From assembly GCA_001570385.1 (NCBI GenBank), contig BBYL01000024.1:83965-147964 (forward strand): a stretch of DNA of 64,000 bases, in the 5' to 3' direction. Position numbers and translations under genes: made by a program. Position 1 is the stretch's first letter; every line of letters begins with the position of its first letter. The stretch is from Microtetraspora glauca (lineage in GTDB: Bacteria > Actinomycetota > Actinomycetes > Streptosporangiales > Streptosporangiaceae). Positions 51,236 to 60,302 of this stretch are shown here, one piece after another. Under the pieces are notes generated by a model. It was not told the origin of the DNA. It worked only from the letters and a program-made list of their open reading frames with translations, and did not search any database.

Positions 51236-51471
51236 GACACTCCCTGGACTGGCGGCGAGACCCGTGTGACCTCGGCGGTCGCCCGCGAGGCGTGGTACGC
51301 ATCGTCTCCGGGGCGGCCTTGCGGCGTCGGCCCACAGCGTTCGACCAGAGGCGACGGCCTGCGTCAGCGGGGGTGCTTTTGTATGGAGATATCCCCGCCT
51401 GTCCGGTTAAACGTCGGCAAATCTACCCCTATTCCGGAAAACTGCCCACCAAGGCCCCCTCCAGGGGAGGG

Positions 51472-52140
51472 TCAGCCCAGGCTCGTCGTCGCCAGCTTGG
51501 CCCCGAAGCCCAGGAAGAGGGCGCCGACGCCCGAGGTCAGCCCCGCCGTCAGCCTGCGCCGCCTCCGGAACTGGGCGGAGACGAACGTGCCTCCGAAGAT
51601 CAGCATCGTCAGATAGAGCACGCTGAAGATCTGCACGATCGTCCCCAGGATGAGGAACGAGACGGCCGGCGCGGCGTACGACGGGTCCACGAACTGGATG
51701 AAGAACGAGACGAAGAACAGGATCGCCTTCGGGTTCAGCAGGCTGATCACCAGAGCCTTGCGGAACGGATCGCCGGTGACGGGCGGCTCCTGGGGCGCGA
51801 GCGCCTCGGCGAGGCTGCGGGTCCGCCACCCGCGCCAGGCCGCGCGCAACATGCCGAACCCGATCCACGCCAGGTAGGCCGCTCCGGCGTACTTGACCAC
51901 GTTGAACAGAATCGGCGTCGACTTCAGCAGCGACGCCACCCCGGCGGCCGACAGCACCATGAGTACCGAGTCGCCGAGGAAGACCCCGGAGGCGGCCCGG
52001 TAGCCTTCCCGCACACCGCGTTGCGCCGCCGTGGACAGCACGTAGAGCGAGTTGGGCCCCGGTAGCAGGATGATCAGGAACGCGCCGATGACGTACGACC
52101 AGATGTCGGTGATGCCGAAGAACATGAGGCGCGCTTCCAT
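51472..52140 (-). CDS. LysE/RhtB-family amino-acid exporter
   Basis: A 222-residue exporter with about six segments. SYVIGAFLIILLPGPNSLYV (about 15-34) is the family motif with G-PGP, followed by GVREGYRAASGVFLGDSVLM. FRKALVISLLNPKAILFFVS in the middle is also typical. Closest in pattern to the leucine/homoserine exporters (LeuE, RhtB). No regulator is adjacent. Confidence 0.9.
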   Translation of the reverse strand: MEARLMFFGITDIWSYVIGAFLIILLPGPNSLYVLSTAAQRGVREGYRAASGVFLGDSVLMVLSAAGVASLLKSTPILFNVVKYAGAAYLAWIGFGMLRAAWRGWRTRSLAEALAPQEPPVTGDPFRKALVISLLNPKAILFFVSFFIQFVDPSYAAPAVSFLILGTIVQIFSVLYLTMLIFGGTFVSAQFRRRRRLTAGLTSGVGALFLGFGAKLATTSLG

Positions 52141-52305
52141 CCGAGTTCGGGGGCCGATGACCCGCCCGCCGCTATTGCAAAAGATGACATATCACGGTAT
52201 CCCGCGACGCTTGCGCGGCACCCCCAGGCGAATGCTGGAGCCCCTGGAAGGGGAGGGACGTATTACCTATTGACCCTGTGGGAAATGTAGGAAGAGTCTG
52301 GACGC

Positions 52306-53694
52306 ATGAGCCTTTGGACGCCTGATCCCACGTTCTATCCCTCGCCACGGGACGCCGCCGCGGCTCCCCGGGAGAAGCTCGCCTACGTCGCCGCCTTCGA
52401 CCGGTCCGCGGAAAGGCCGGACGCGCTGGCCGTCCTCGACACCGACCCCGAGTCCCCGGCGTACGGGACCGTCGTCGGCTGGACCGACCTTCCGTACACG
52501 GGGGACGAGCTCCACCACTTCGGCTGGAACGCGTGCAGCAGCGCGCTGTGCCCCAACGCGCCGCATCCGCACGTCGAGCGCCGCTACCTGATCGTGCCGG
52601 GACTGCGCTCATCGCGGATCTACGTCTACGACACCAAGGGACGGACCAGCCCCGAACTGGTCAAGGTGATCGAGCCCGAGGAACTGGGCAAACGCGCCGG
52701 ATACTCCCGTCCGCACACCGTGCACTGCGGGCCCGAGGGGCTGTACGTCTCGGCGCTCGGCGGGTTCGGCGAGGACGGGCCGGGCGGCATCGCGCTGCTC
52801 GACCACACCTCGTTCGAGGTGCTCGGCAGGTGGGAGGCCGACCGCGGGCCGCAGTACCTCGCCTACGACTTCTGGTGGCACATCAACCACGACGTGCTGG
52901 TGAGCTCCGAATGGGGCACGCCGTCCATGATCGAGGACGGACTGGTCGGCGAGCTGCTCCTCGGCCGCAAGTACGGCCACCGCCTGCATTTCTGGGACCT
53001 GCGCAAACGCAGGCACGTCCAGGAGATCGACCTCGGCGACCAGTACCAGATGCCCCTCGAACTGCGTCCCGCGCACGACCCGACCAAGACGTACGGATTC
53101 GTCGGAGTCGTCACCAGCGTGGAGGACCTGTCCGCCTCGATCTGGGTCTGGTACCGCGACGGCTCCCGCTGGGCGGTCAAGAAGATCATCGACATCCCGG
53201 CGGAACCCGCGTCCCCAGACGATCTCCCCGACCTGCTCAAACCGTTCGGCGCGGTCCCGCCGCTGGTCACCGACATCGACCTGTCCGTCGACGACCGGAA
53301 CCTCTACGTGTCCTGCTGGGGCACGGGCGAGCTGAAGCGGTACGACGTCTCCGATCCCTTCGCGCCGGTCGAGACCGGCTCCCTGCGCATCGGCGGCGTC
53401 GTACGGCGAACCGCCCACCCGGCAGCGCCGTCCGAGCGGCTGGCGGGCGGGCCGCAGATGGTCGAGATCAGCCGGGACGGCCGGCGCGTCTACGTCACCA
53501 ACTCGCTGTACGGCGCCTGGGACGACCAGTTCTATCCCGACGGGGTCGGGGCGTGGATGGCCAAGGTGGACACGGACTCGTTCACCTTCGACGAGCGGTT
53601 CTTCCCGCACGGCGACGACTTCCGCGGCCTGCGCCCGCACCAGACCCGCCTGCAGGGCGGTGACGCCTCCTCCGACTCCTACTGCTACCCGTGA
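52306..53694 (+). CDS. SBP56-family protein, methanethiol-oxidase type
   Basis: A 462-residue member of the selenium-binding protein 56 family, whose bacterial members include methanethiol oxidase. The start is YPSPRDAAAAPREKLAYVAA; HHFGWNACSSALCPNAPHPH (about 66-85) holds the metal-binding and active-site residues; TVHCGPEGLYVSALGG and QYLAYDFWWHINHDVLVSSE follow. HQTRLQGGDASSDSYCYP closes the protein. Bacterial enzymes are usually exported and copper-dependent; I see no signal peptide here. It overlaps the next gene by four bases. Confidence 0.9.
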   Translation: MSLWTPDPTFYPSPRDAAAAPREKLAYVAAFDRSAERPDALAVLDTDPESPAYGTVVGWTDLPYTGDELHHFGWNACSSALCPNAPHPHVERRYLIVPGLRSSRIYVYDTKGRTSPELVKVIEPEELGKRAGYSRPHTVHCGPEGLYVSALGGFGEDGPGGIALLDHTSFEVLGRWEADRGPQYLAYDFWWHINHDVLVSSEWGTPSMIEDGLVGELLLGRKYGHRLHFWDLRKRRHVQEIDLGDQYQMPLELRPAHDPTKTYGFVGVVTSVEDLSASIWVWYRDGSRWAVKKIIDIPAEPASPDDLPDLLKPFGAVPPLVTDIDLSVDDRNLYVSCWGTGELKRYDVSDPFAPVETGSLRIGGVVRRTAHPAAPSERLAGGPQMVEISRDGRRVYVTNSLYGAWDDQFYPDGVGAWMAKVDTDSFTFDERFFPHGDDFRGLRPHQTRLQGGDASSDSYCYP

Positions 53695-54293
53695 CGCTGA
53701 CCGCGGTCATCCTGCTGGGCGCCTTCCACGGGATCAACCCCGCGATGGGGTGGTTGTTCGCGGTGGCGAGGGGCTTGCAGGAGCGCAGCCGCGACCGGCT
53801 GCTGCAGTCCCTCCCCGTGATCGCGCTCGGGCATCTGGCCTCCGTGGCCCTGGTGGCGCTGGTGGTCGGCGCCACCGGGTCCCTGGTGACGGGCACCGCG
53901 CTGTCGATCGGCGCCGGCGTGGTGCTCGTCGCCTTCGGCCTGTGGCGCCTGCTGTCGAAACGGCACTTCCGCTGGGTCGGGATGCGGTTGTCGCTCGGCC
54001 AACTCGCCGCGTGGTCGTTCCTGATGTCGTCCGCGCACGGGGCCGGCCTCATGCTGCTGCCCGTCCTGACCCGCATCCCGGCCGGTCACCACGGCCACGC
54101 CCTGTCCGGCGGCCTGTTCGTCGCCGGCGTGCACACGCTCGCCATGTTCCTCACCGCGGGCGCCGTCGCCCTGGTGGTGTACGAGTTCGCCGGACTCGCG
54201 ATCCTGCGCAGGGCCTGGTTCAACCTCGACAGGATGTGGGCCGCCGCACTGGTCGGCGCCGGGGTGGTCACCCTCGTCCAGGCGACCTGGTGA
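53691..54293 (+). CDS. Membrane partner of the SBP56-family protein
   Basis: A 200-residue membrane protein with about six segments. It starts MTLTAVILLGAFHGINPAMG, with a His in the first helix, and later has SAHGAGLMLLPVL and VAGVHTLAMFLTAGAVALVV, each with a His inside a membrane segment. This pattern is like metal transporters of the HupE/UreJ type. The GTG start overlaps the SBP56 stop as GTGA. Supply of a metal to the partner enzyme is a reasonable guess, not shown. Confidence 0.72.
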   Translation: MTLTAVILLGAFHGINPAMGWLFAVARGLQERSRDRLLQSLPVIALGHLASVALVALVVGATGSLVTGTALSIGAGVVLVAFGLWRLLSKRHFRWVGMRLSLGQLAAWSFLMSSAHGAGLMLLPVLTRIPAGHHGHALSGGLFVAGVHTLAMFLTAGAVALVVYEFAGLAILRRAWFNLDRMWAAALVGAGVVTLVQATW

Positions 54294-54526
54294 CAAGCGT
54301 GCAGCCGTTCCCAAGTGTGATCCAAGTCATGACGCAGTCCGGGTCAAGGTGTGATCTCTAGGTTTCTCCTCAGGTGCTCAACCGATCAGCGGGGCCATCC
54401 GGTGGTGTCAGGTTTCTCGCCGTATGGGAGGAACGTGGAAGCCGAGGTCCTCGGGCGGCGGAGAAGGGCCTCCCCGGGCACCGCGCGTCGTCGCCGGGGC
54501 GGAGCGCGAAGGCTAGGGAAAGCGAC

Positions 54527-55585
54527 ATGCTGCTGATATTGAGCGACCGCGGCGACGTCACCGTGGACATGGTCCTCCCCAAGATCGAAAGCCGTGGACT
54601 GCCGGTCGTGTGGTGGGATCCGGGCGACTTCCCCTCGGGAGGCCGGGTCACCGTGACCTTCCAGGGCGACGAGTCCTCGTTCCTGCTGACCACCGAGGAT
54701 CGTGTCCTCGACCTGGGCGACGTGACCGCCGTGTGGGTCAGGCGGCCGAACGCGCCCACGGCGGCGGTGAACATGACCGACCCGACGCAGCGCGCGCATG
54801 TGGAGCGGGTCTCCCGGTTCTTCATGGCCGGGCTCTGGGACCTCCTGACCGTCCCATGGTTCCCCGCGCGCCCACCCGCCGTGGACAGGGCGCACAACAA
54901 GCTCGTCCACCTGGACCGGGCCGTCCGGCTGGGCTTCACGATCCCCGAGACCGTGATGACGAACGATCCGGCCGCGCTGGTCCCCGCGTATGCGAGAAGC
55001 GACGGCCATCTGGTCGCCAAGCTCTTCGACTCCCACCGGTTCCTGCTCGACGGGCAGGACCACCGCGTCCACACCACCGCGGTGACCCGTCGCCAACTGA
55101 CCTCTCGTCACCGCGTACAGCATGAGCCGGTCATCCTGCAGCCGTACGTTCCCAAGGCCGTGGAACTGCGCGTCACGGTGGTCGGCGACCGCGTGTTCGC
55201 CGTCGAGATCGACGCGCGGGACTCGCGGGCGGCCCACGACGATCGGCGGCACCACGACGACACCCGCGTGCGGTACGCCGTGCACACCCTGCCCGCGGAC
55301 GTCGAACGGCGCTGCGTGGACCTGGTCGTGGACCTCGGACTCGCCTACGGCGCGATCGACCTCATCCTGCGGCCGGACGGCGAGTACGTCTTCCTGGAGA
55401 TCGACCCCAACGGCGAATGGGGCTGGCTGGAGACGAGCACCGGCCTGCCGATCAGCGAGGCCGTCGCCGACTGGCTGGGGACCGCCGCGCGGAACGCCGG
55501 ACAAAGCCGGGACGCCGGACAAAGCCGGGACGCCGGACAAGGCAGGGGAGCCGAAGCCGGCGATGAGGTGCCAGACCGGTCCTGA
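54527..55585 (+). CDS. ATP-grasp ligase, MvdD/graspetide-ligase-like
   Basis: A 352-residue ATP-grasp enzyme like the maturases that link side chains in graspetides (microviridin type). The N-terminal pre-ATP-grasp domain has ILSDRGDVTVDMVLPKIESR and DVTAVWVRRPNAP. The ATP-grasp core includes NDPAALVPAYARSDGHLVAK, LQPYVPKAVELRVTVVGDRV, and the Mg-binding end YVFLEIDPNGEWGWLETSTG. AGGGAAAG precedes the ATG at 54527; the frame opens at 54374. The last 30 residues hold tandem AGQSRD repeats. I found no precursor peptide nearby, so substrate is unknown. Confidence 0.82.
   Translation: MLLILSDRGDVTVDMVLPKIESRGLPVVWWDPGDFPSGGRVTVTFQGDESSFLLTTEDRVLDLGDVTAVWVRRPNAPTAAVNMTDPTQRAHVERVSRFFMAGLWDLLTVPWFPARPPAVDRAHNKLVHLDRAVRLGFTIPETVMTNDPAALVPAYARSDGHLVAKLFDSHRFLLDGQDHRVHTTAVTRRQLTSRHRVQHEPVILQPYVPKAVELRVTVVGDRVFAVEIDARDSRAAHDDRRHHDDTRVRYAVHTLPADVERRCVDLVVDLGLAYGAIDLILRPDGEYVFLEIDPNGEWGWLETSTGLPISEAVADWLGTAARNAGQSRDAGQSRDAGQGRGAEAGDEVPDRS
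55496..55549 (+). repeat. Three 18-bp tandem repeats at the ATP-grasp C-terminus
   Basis: GCCGGACAAAGCCGGGAC occurs at 55496-55513 and 55514-55531, with a third diverged copy at 55532-55549. They encode AGQSRD, AGQSRD and AGQGRG. Confidence 0.9.
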
Positions 55586-55833
55586 GAGCGGCCTCGGCGT
55601 CCGAGCGACCACCCGCACGCTGCCCGGTAGAGAGGTGACCCGCGTACGGGTTACTCCCGGTGGGAGAAGCCTTCACCTGGGCTGTCCGGGCGCAGCGGGA
55701 GTGTCGGCGGGGTCGGATACCTTGCGTGAGGCATTGAATGCGTTGCGTTGTAAGGGGGAGAGGGGATGATGGACGCATGGCCAAGCTCGTGGTCAAGCGC
55801 AAGCGCTCGATCCATCGTTTCAGGAGGTCGCCA

Positions 55834-56400
55834 TTGCCGACTTCGAAGCCCGTCGAGGTGGAGTCGCCGCCGGTGGAGTTGTGGGCCTACGCGGTCGAGC
55901 GTTATCCGGAGCGCCGGATCGAGATCGTCGACGGCCGGGTGGTGATCAAAGCCATGCCCGGCAAGATCCACAACGATGTCGTGTTCCTCCTGGTGATGCT
56001 GCTGGGGCCCGCTCTCATGGAACGGGGCCTGCGCTCCTGGGGGGACATCACCCTGTTCTTCGGCGTCCATGAGGACCGTTTCCGTCCGGACCTGACGGTC
56101 GTACCGCGTGACCCGCGGATGTGGAGCGATGACCACGTCCATGCGGACGAGGTGCTGATGGTCGTGGAGGTCGTCTCGCCCAGCAGCGTTCAGGACGACC
56201 ACGAGTACAAGCCGGGGCGGTGCGCCAAGGGCAAGGTTCCGCTCTACCTCGTGATCGATCCTGCTCAGGAGATCGTGCGGTTGCTCAGTCAGCCGACCGA
56301 GGACGGCTATGACGACGAAGTGAAGGTTCCTCTCGGAGAGAAGCTCTCCCTGCCTGCGCCGTTCGATCTGGTTCTGGACACCGCCCGCCTTCTGGTCTGA
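55834..56400 (+). CDS. Uma2-family restriction-endonuclease-fold protein
   Basis: A 188-residue Uma2 (DUF820) protein with a PD-(D/E)xK-like fold. RRIEIVDGRVVIKAMPGKIH begins the domain. The nuclease residues are in FRPDLTVVPRDPRMWSDDHV and LMVVEVVSPSSVQDDHEYKP, with GKVPLYLVIDPAQEIVRL after them. The frame is open to 55738, but AGGAGGT (55822-55828) five bases before the TTG at 55834 and the usual family length favour this start. The biological role of these very widespread paralogues is unknown; many occur as single genes, as here. Confidence 0.87.
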   Translation: MPTSKPVEVESPPVELWAYAVERYPERRIEIVDGRVVIKAMPGKIHNDVVFLLVMLLGPALMERGLRSWGDITLFFGVHEDRFRPDLTVVPRDPRMWSDDHVHADEVLMVVEVVSPSSVQDDHEYKPGRCAKGKVPLYLVIDPAQEIVRLLSQPTEDGYDDEVKVPLGEKLSLPAPFDLVLDTARLLV

Positions 56401-56635
56401 GGTCTGGTCCAGGCTCCGCCGACTCCTGCTCTGAAGTCTGATCCTGGACTCCGCCCGACTCGCCTTGATCGACGGAGGCTCCTGTCTGATTCGCTCCATG
56501 TTGTCAGGTGTCGCCTGCCGTTCGGCGCCCGGGCGTACATGTCCTCGGTCCGAGGCTCCCCAGTGTCGGCCGACGGCTCTTTTCGCACGCGTACGCCCGC
56601 CCCGGCCGAAGATCCACGAGCGGCCGTATGAGCTT

Positions 56636-56671
56636 GACGTAGACCGCCCGAAATAGCGGGCGGTATACGTC
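56636..56671 (+). terminator. Terminator-like hairpin downstream of Uma2
   Basis: GACGTAGACCGCCCG (56636-56650) pairs with 56657-56671 with one mismatch, loop AAATAG. It is followed by ATTTGTTAC, one of the few T-rich tracts after a hairpin in this window. Confidence 0.7.
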
Positions 56672-56772
56672 ATTTGTTACATGCCGGCTGTGATGGCCGG
56701 ACGCCGGTCGCCAGAGCCCGGCGAATTAGGCCTTGTGGCTGGTCGTGCGCGGAGCTACGATCCCCACAACTC

Positions 56773-56789
56773 TTAGGAAACTTTATTAA
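56773..56789. promoter_or_regulatory. Palindrome-like element upstream of the chitinase gene
   Basis: TTAGGAAACTTTATTAA, an imperfect palindrome centred on C, stands out in GC-rich DNA about 300 bases before the chitinase. Elements of the form TTAGGAAA-C-TTTCCTAA are found before carbohydrate-degradation genes in this group of actinomycetes (from memory), so it may bind a ROK- or GntR-type repressor. Confidence 0.45.
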
Positions 56790-57082
56790 AAGAATCCTAC
56801 ACTCCGCCCCCCGACGACACCCTTCGACTCCTGTCAGAAGCGTTCTCCGCCCGCATTCCGCACCACACGCCGCCGATCCGAGGAACCTCCCCACTCGATC
56901 AGAGGCCGTGCCATGACGACCGCGCTCACCCCGGCGCGTTCCGGTGCGTCCCTCCTGTTCACGTTCAGGGAGATGATCCCGGGCCGACGCGGGCGCACCG
57001 GCGCGCTCCGCGGACGCGCCGACGTCGCGCGGCCACGCCACACGCGTTCCACGATCCTCGCCTCGCACACGGGATGACGCCC

Positions 57083-58678
57083 ATGAAGAAACTGATCACC
57101 ATCGGCGCGGCCATGCTGCTCGCCGCCGCCGGCTTCCTCTCCACGTCAGGTACGGCGTACGCCGACAACATCGCCGTGAATCCCGGGTTCGAGTCGGGAC
57201 TGTCCGGCTGGACCTGCTCGGCCACGTCGGGAGCGCAGGCGGTTTCCACCCCTGTGCATGGCGGGTCGAAGGCGCTGTCCGCTTCTCCAGCGGGTAGTGA
57301 CACGGCCCGCTGCGAGCAGTCGATCGGGGTCAAGCCGTCCACGGCGTACACACTGTCGGCGTGGGTGCGGGGGAACTACGTGTTCCTCGGCGCGACGGGC
57401 ACGGGCGTCAACGTTCAGACCTGGGCGGCGCCGGGTGCGGCGTGGACACAGGTGACCACGTCGTTCACGACCGGATCCTCGACCAGCAGCGTGTCGATCT
57501 ATGTCAACGGTTGGTACGGCCAGGGCGCGTACTACGCCGACGATGTGGTGCTGGACGGTCCGGGGACCAGTCCGTCCCCGTCAGCAAGTCCGTCCGCCAG
57601 TCCGTCCGCCAGTCCGTCCGCCAGTCCTTCGGCGAGCCCGAGCACGTCTCCCACCAGCCCGCCACCCGGTGGCAGGCTGCTGGTGGGCTACCTCCACGCG
57701 TCGTTCGCCAACGGATCCGGATATGTCCGGATGGCCGATGTGCCCGCCGAATGGAACGTCATCAACCTGGCCTTCGGTGAGCCCACCTCCGTCACCTCAG
57801 GGGACATCCGGTTCACCCGTTGCCCGGTGACCGAATGCCCGACCGTCGAGAGCGACGCCGACTTCATCGCGGCCATCCGGGCCAAGCAGGCGGTGGGCAA
57901 GAAGGTCCTCATCTCGATCGGCGGGCAGAACGGCCAGGTCCAGCTGACCACCACGGCCGCCCGCGACGCCTTCGTCCGTTCCGTCGCCGCGATCATCGAC
58001 AAGTACGGCCTGGACGGCCTCGACATCGACTTCGAGGGTCACTCGTTGTCGCTCAACTCGGGCGACAACGACTTCAGGAACCCGACCACGCCCGTGATCG
58101 TCAACCTGATCTCGGCCCTCAAGACCCTCAAGGCCAGGTACGGCTCGGGCTTCGTCCTGACGATGGCGCCCGAGACCTTCTTCGTCCAGCTCGGCTACCA
58201 GTTCTACGGCCCGGGGCCGAACGGCGCCGCGGACGCCCGCTCCGGCGCGTACCTCCCGGTGATCTACGCCATGCGGGACGACCTGACCCTGCTGCACGTA
58301 CAGGACTACAACTCGGGGCCGATCATGGGCCTCGACGGCCAGTACCACACGATGGGCGTGGCCGACTTCCACGTCGCGATGACCGACATGCTGCTCACCG
58401 GCTTCCCCGTGGCCGGTGGCACCACCTTCCCCGCGCTCCGTCCCGACCAGGTGGCGATCGGCCTACCGGCCGCGCCCTACGCCGGGAACGGCTTCACCAC
58501 GGTCGCCGAGGTCCAGAAGGCGTTCGGCTGCCTGGCGAAGGGGACCGGCTGCGGTTCCTACCGGCCGCACGGCGTCTTCTCCGGCCTACGTGGCCTGATG
58601 ACGTGGTCCGTCAACTGGGACAAGTACAACGGCTACGAGTTCTCTCGCAGCCATCGGGCGTACCTCGACGCGCTCTGA
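57083..58678 (+). CDS. Secreted GH18 chitinase with N-terminal binding module
   Basis: A 531-residue exported chitinase. The signal peptide starts MKKLITIGAAMLLAAAGFLS and ends near TAYAD. Residues about 30-155 are a beta-sandwich carbohydrate-binding module (NIAVNPGFESGLSGWTCSAT). A linker with six PSPSASPSAS-type repeats follows, then the GH18 barrel. The catalytic motif is LDGLDIDFE (about 309-317), with ISIGGQNGQV before it. It cuts beta-1,4 bonds of chitin with retention. ATG 57074 is an alternative start. It lies 34 bases before the second chitinase gene. Confidence 0.93.
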   Translation: MKKLITIGAAMLLAAAGFLSTSGTAYADNIAVNPGFESGLSGWTCSATSGAQAVSTPVHGGSKALSASPAGSDTARCEQSIGVKPSTAYTLSAWVRGNYVFLGATGTGVNVQTWAAPGAAWTQVTTSFTTGSSTSSVSIYVNGWYGQGAYYADDVVLDGPGTSPSPSASPSASPSASPSASPSASPSTSPTSPPPGGRLLVGYLHASFANGSGYVRMADVPAEWNVINLAFGEPTSVTSGDIRFTRCPVTECPTVESDADFIAAIRAKQAVGKKVLISIGGQNGQVQLTTTAARDAFVRSVAAIIDKYGLDGLDIDFEGHSLSLNSGDNDFRNPTTPVIVNLISALKTLKARYGSGFVLTMAPETFFVQLGYQFYGPGPNGAADARSGAYLPVIYAMRDDLTLLHVQDYNSGPIMGLDGQYHTMGVADFHVAMTDMLLTGFPVAGGTTFPALRPDQVAIGLPAAPYAGNGFTTVAEVQKAFGCLAKGTGCGSYRPHGVFSGLRGLMTWSVNWDKYNGYEFSRSHRAYLDAL

Positions 58679-58712
58679 TGATCCCCACCCCCCACCATCC
58701 TTGCGAGGAACG

Positions 58713-60302
58713 ATGAGATTCCGATCAAGCATGCGCGTCAGAGCCGCGGTCGCGGCCGTCGCGCTCGCCCTCGTCGGCGGCGTCATCGCCGCGGCGCCCG
58801 CGGACGCGGCGTCGGCCACCGCCGTGTTCACCAAGACCCAGGACTGGGGAACCGGTTTCGAGGGCAAGTACGTGATCACCAACGGCACGTCCTCCTCGAT
58901 CAGCGGCTGGAAGGTCGAGTTCGACCTGCCCGCCGGCTCCACCGTCGGCTCGTTCTGGGACGCCGCGATGACGCGGAACGGCCAGCACTTCACGTTCACG
59001 AACGTCGGCTGGAACGGCACGATCCCGGCCGGCGGCACGGCGAGCTTTGGCTTCAACGGCAGTCCGGGCGGCGCGGGGTCCACCCCTTCGAACTGCCTGC
59101 TGAACGGCGCGTCCTGCGGCGGCGGCACCTCCAGCCCCTCCCCGTCCCCGTCCGCGGGCGCTCCCGGCACGCCCGGCACGCCCACGGTGACCGGCGGCAC
59201 GAACGCGTCGATCTCGCTGTCCTGGTCCGCGTCGAGCGGCACGGTGACGGGCTATCGCGTCTACGAGGGCGGTACGCAGGTCGCCCAGGTCACCGGTACG
59301 TCCACCACGATCTCCGGCCTGTCCGCCTGTTCCTCGCACACCTACACCGTCAGGGCGTACAACGCGAACGGCGAGTCGGCCGCGAGCGGGGCGGCGACCG
59401 GGACCACGACGGGCTGCTCGACCAGTGGAAAGCTCCCCGGCGCGCCGTACCTCTACGAAGGCTGGGGCAATCCGCCGAGCCCGACCACGGTCATGAACGC
59501 CACCGGCGTCAAGGCGTTCACGATGGCGTTCATGTTGTCCGGGGGAGGCTGCACGCCCGCCTGGGACGGGCAGCGCCCGCTGACCGGAGGCGTCGACGCG
59601 CAGGCGATCTCGCAGATCAAGGCCGCCGGCGGCAACGTACAGATCTCCTTCGGCGGCTGGCAGGGCAACAAGCTCGGCCCGAACTGCTCGTCGTCGGCGG
59701 CATACGCCTCCGCGGTGCAGCAGGTCATCAACGCCTACGCCCCCGCGGCGGTGGACTTCGACATCGAGAACACCGACGAGTTCGAGAACACGACGGTGCA
59801 GGACCGCATCCTCGGCGCCCTCAAGATCGTCAAGCAGAACAACCCGAACGTCAAGGTCGTCGTCACCTTCGGGACCAGCACCACCGGGCCGACGTACTAC
59901 GGCACGCGGCTGATCAGCCAGGCGAAGGCGCTCGGCGTCGACATCGACAATTACACGATCATGCCGTTCGACTTCGGCGGCGGCGCGAACATGTACCAGA
60001 ACACCGTCAACGCCGCCGAGGGCCTGAAGAACGCGCTGAAGTCCGCCAACGGCTGGACCGACGCGCAGGCCTACGCCCACATGGGCATCTCCGGCATGAA
60101 CGGCCTGTCCGACCAGCAGGAGCTGACCTCGGTGGCGACCTGGACCCAGATCCGTGACTGGGCCAATTCCAAGGGGCTCGGCCGGCTGGCCTTCTGGTCC
60201 GTCAACCGTGACCGCGGCTGCCCCGGCGGCGGTGTGGCGGAGAACTGCAGCGGTATCGCTCAGGCGGACTGGGAGTTCACCAAGGTGACCGCGGGATTCT
60301 GA
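58713..60302 (+). CDS. Secreted GH18 chitinase with CBM2 and FnIII modules
   Basis: A 529-residue exported enzyme. After the signal peptide (AAVAAVALALVGGVIAAAPA) come a CBM2 cellulose/chitin-binding module (TAVFTKTQDWGTGFEGKYVI to FGFNGSPGGAGSTP), a Ser-Pro linker, a fibronectin type III module (TPTVTGGTNASISLSWSASS) and a GH18 domain of a different subgroup from its neighbour, with catalytic AAVDFDIENTDEF near 346. GAGGAA lies close to the ATG at 58713. The pair of unlike chitinases in tandem suggests synergistic attack on chitin. Confidence 0.93.
   Translation: MRFRSSMRVRAAVAAVALALVGGVIAAAPADAASATAVFTKTQDWGTGFEGKYVITNGTSSSISGWKVEFDLPAGSTVGSFWDAAMTRNGQHFTFTNVGWNGTIPAGGTASFGFNGSPGGAGSTPSNCLLNGASCGGGTSSPSPSPSAGAPGTPGTPTVTGGTNASISLSWSASSGTVTGYRVYEGGTQVAQVTGTSTTISGLSACSSHTYTVRAYNANGESAASGAATGTTTGCSTSGKLPGAPYLYEGWGNPPSPTTVMNATGVKAFTMAFMLSGGGCTPAWDGQRPLTGGVDAQAISQIKAAGGNVQISFGGWQGNKLGPNCSSSAAYASAVQQVINAYAPAAVDFDIENTDEFENTTVQDRILGALKIVKQNNPNVKVVVTFGTSTTGPTYYGTRLISQAKALGVDIDNYTIMPFDFGGGANMYQNTVNAAEGLKNALKSANGWTDAQAYAHMGISGMNGLSDQQELTSVATWTQIRDWANSKGLGRLAFWSVNRDRGCPGGGVAENCSGIAQADWEFTKVTAGF

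Larger units (their letters stand above)
56401..57082. other. Intergenic region between Uma2 and chitinase genes
   Basis: No gene is supported. The first 70 bases repeat the 3' end of Uma2 imperfectly (period about 34 bp, starting at 56372). A terminator-like hairpin is at 56636-56671 and a palindrome-like A+T-rich element at 56773-56789; both are listed separately. Confidence 0.55.
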
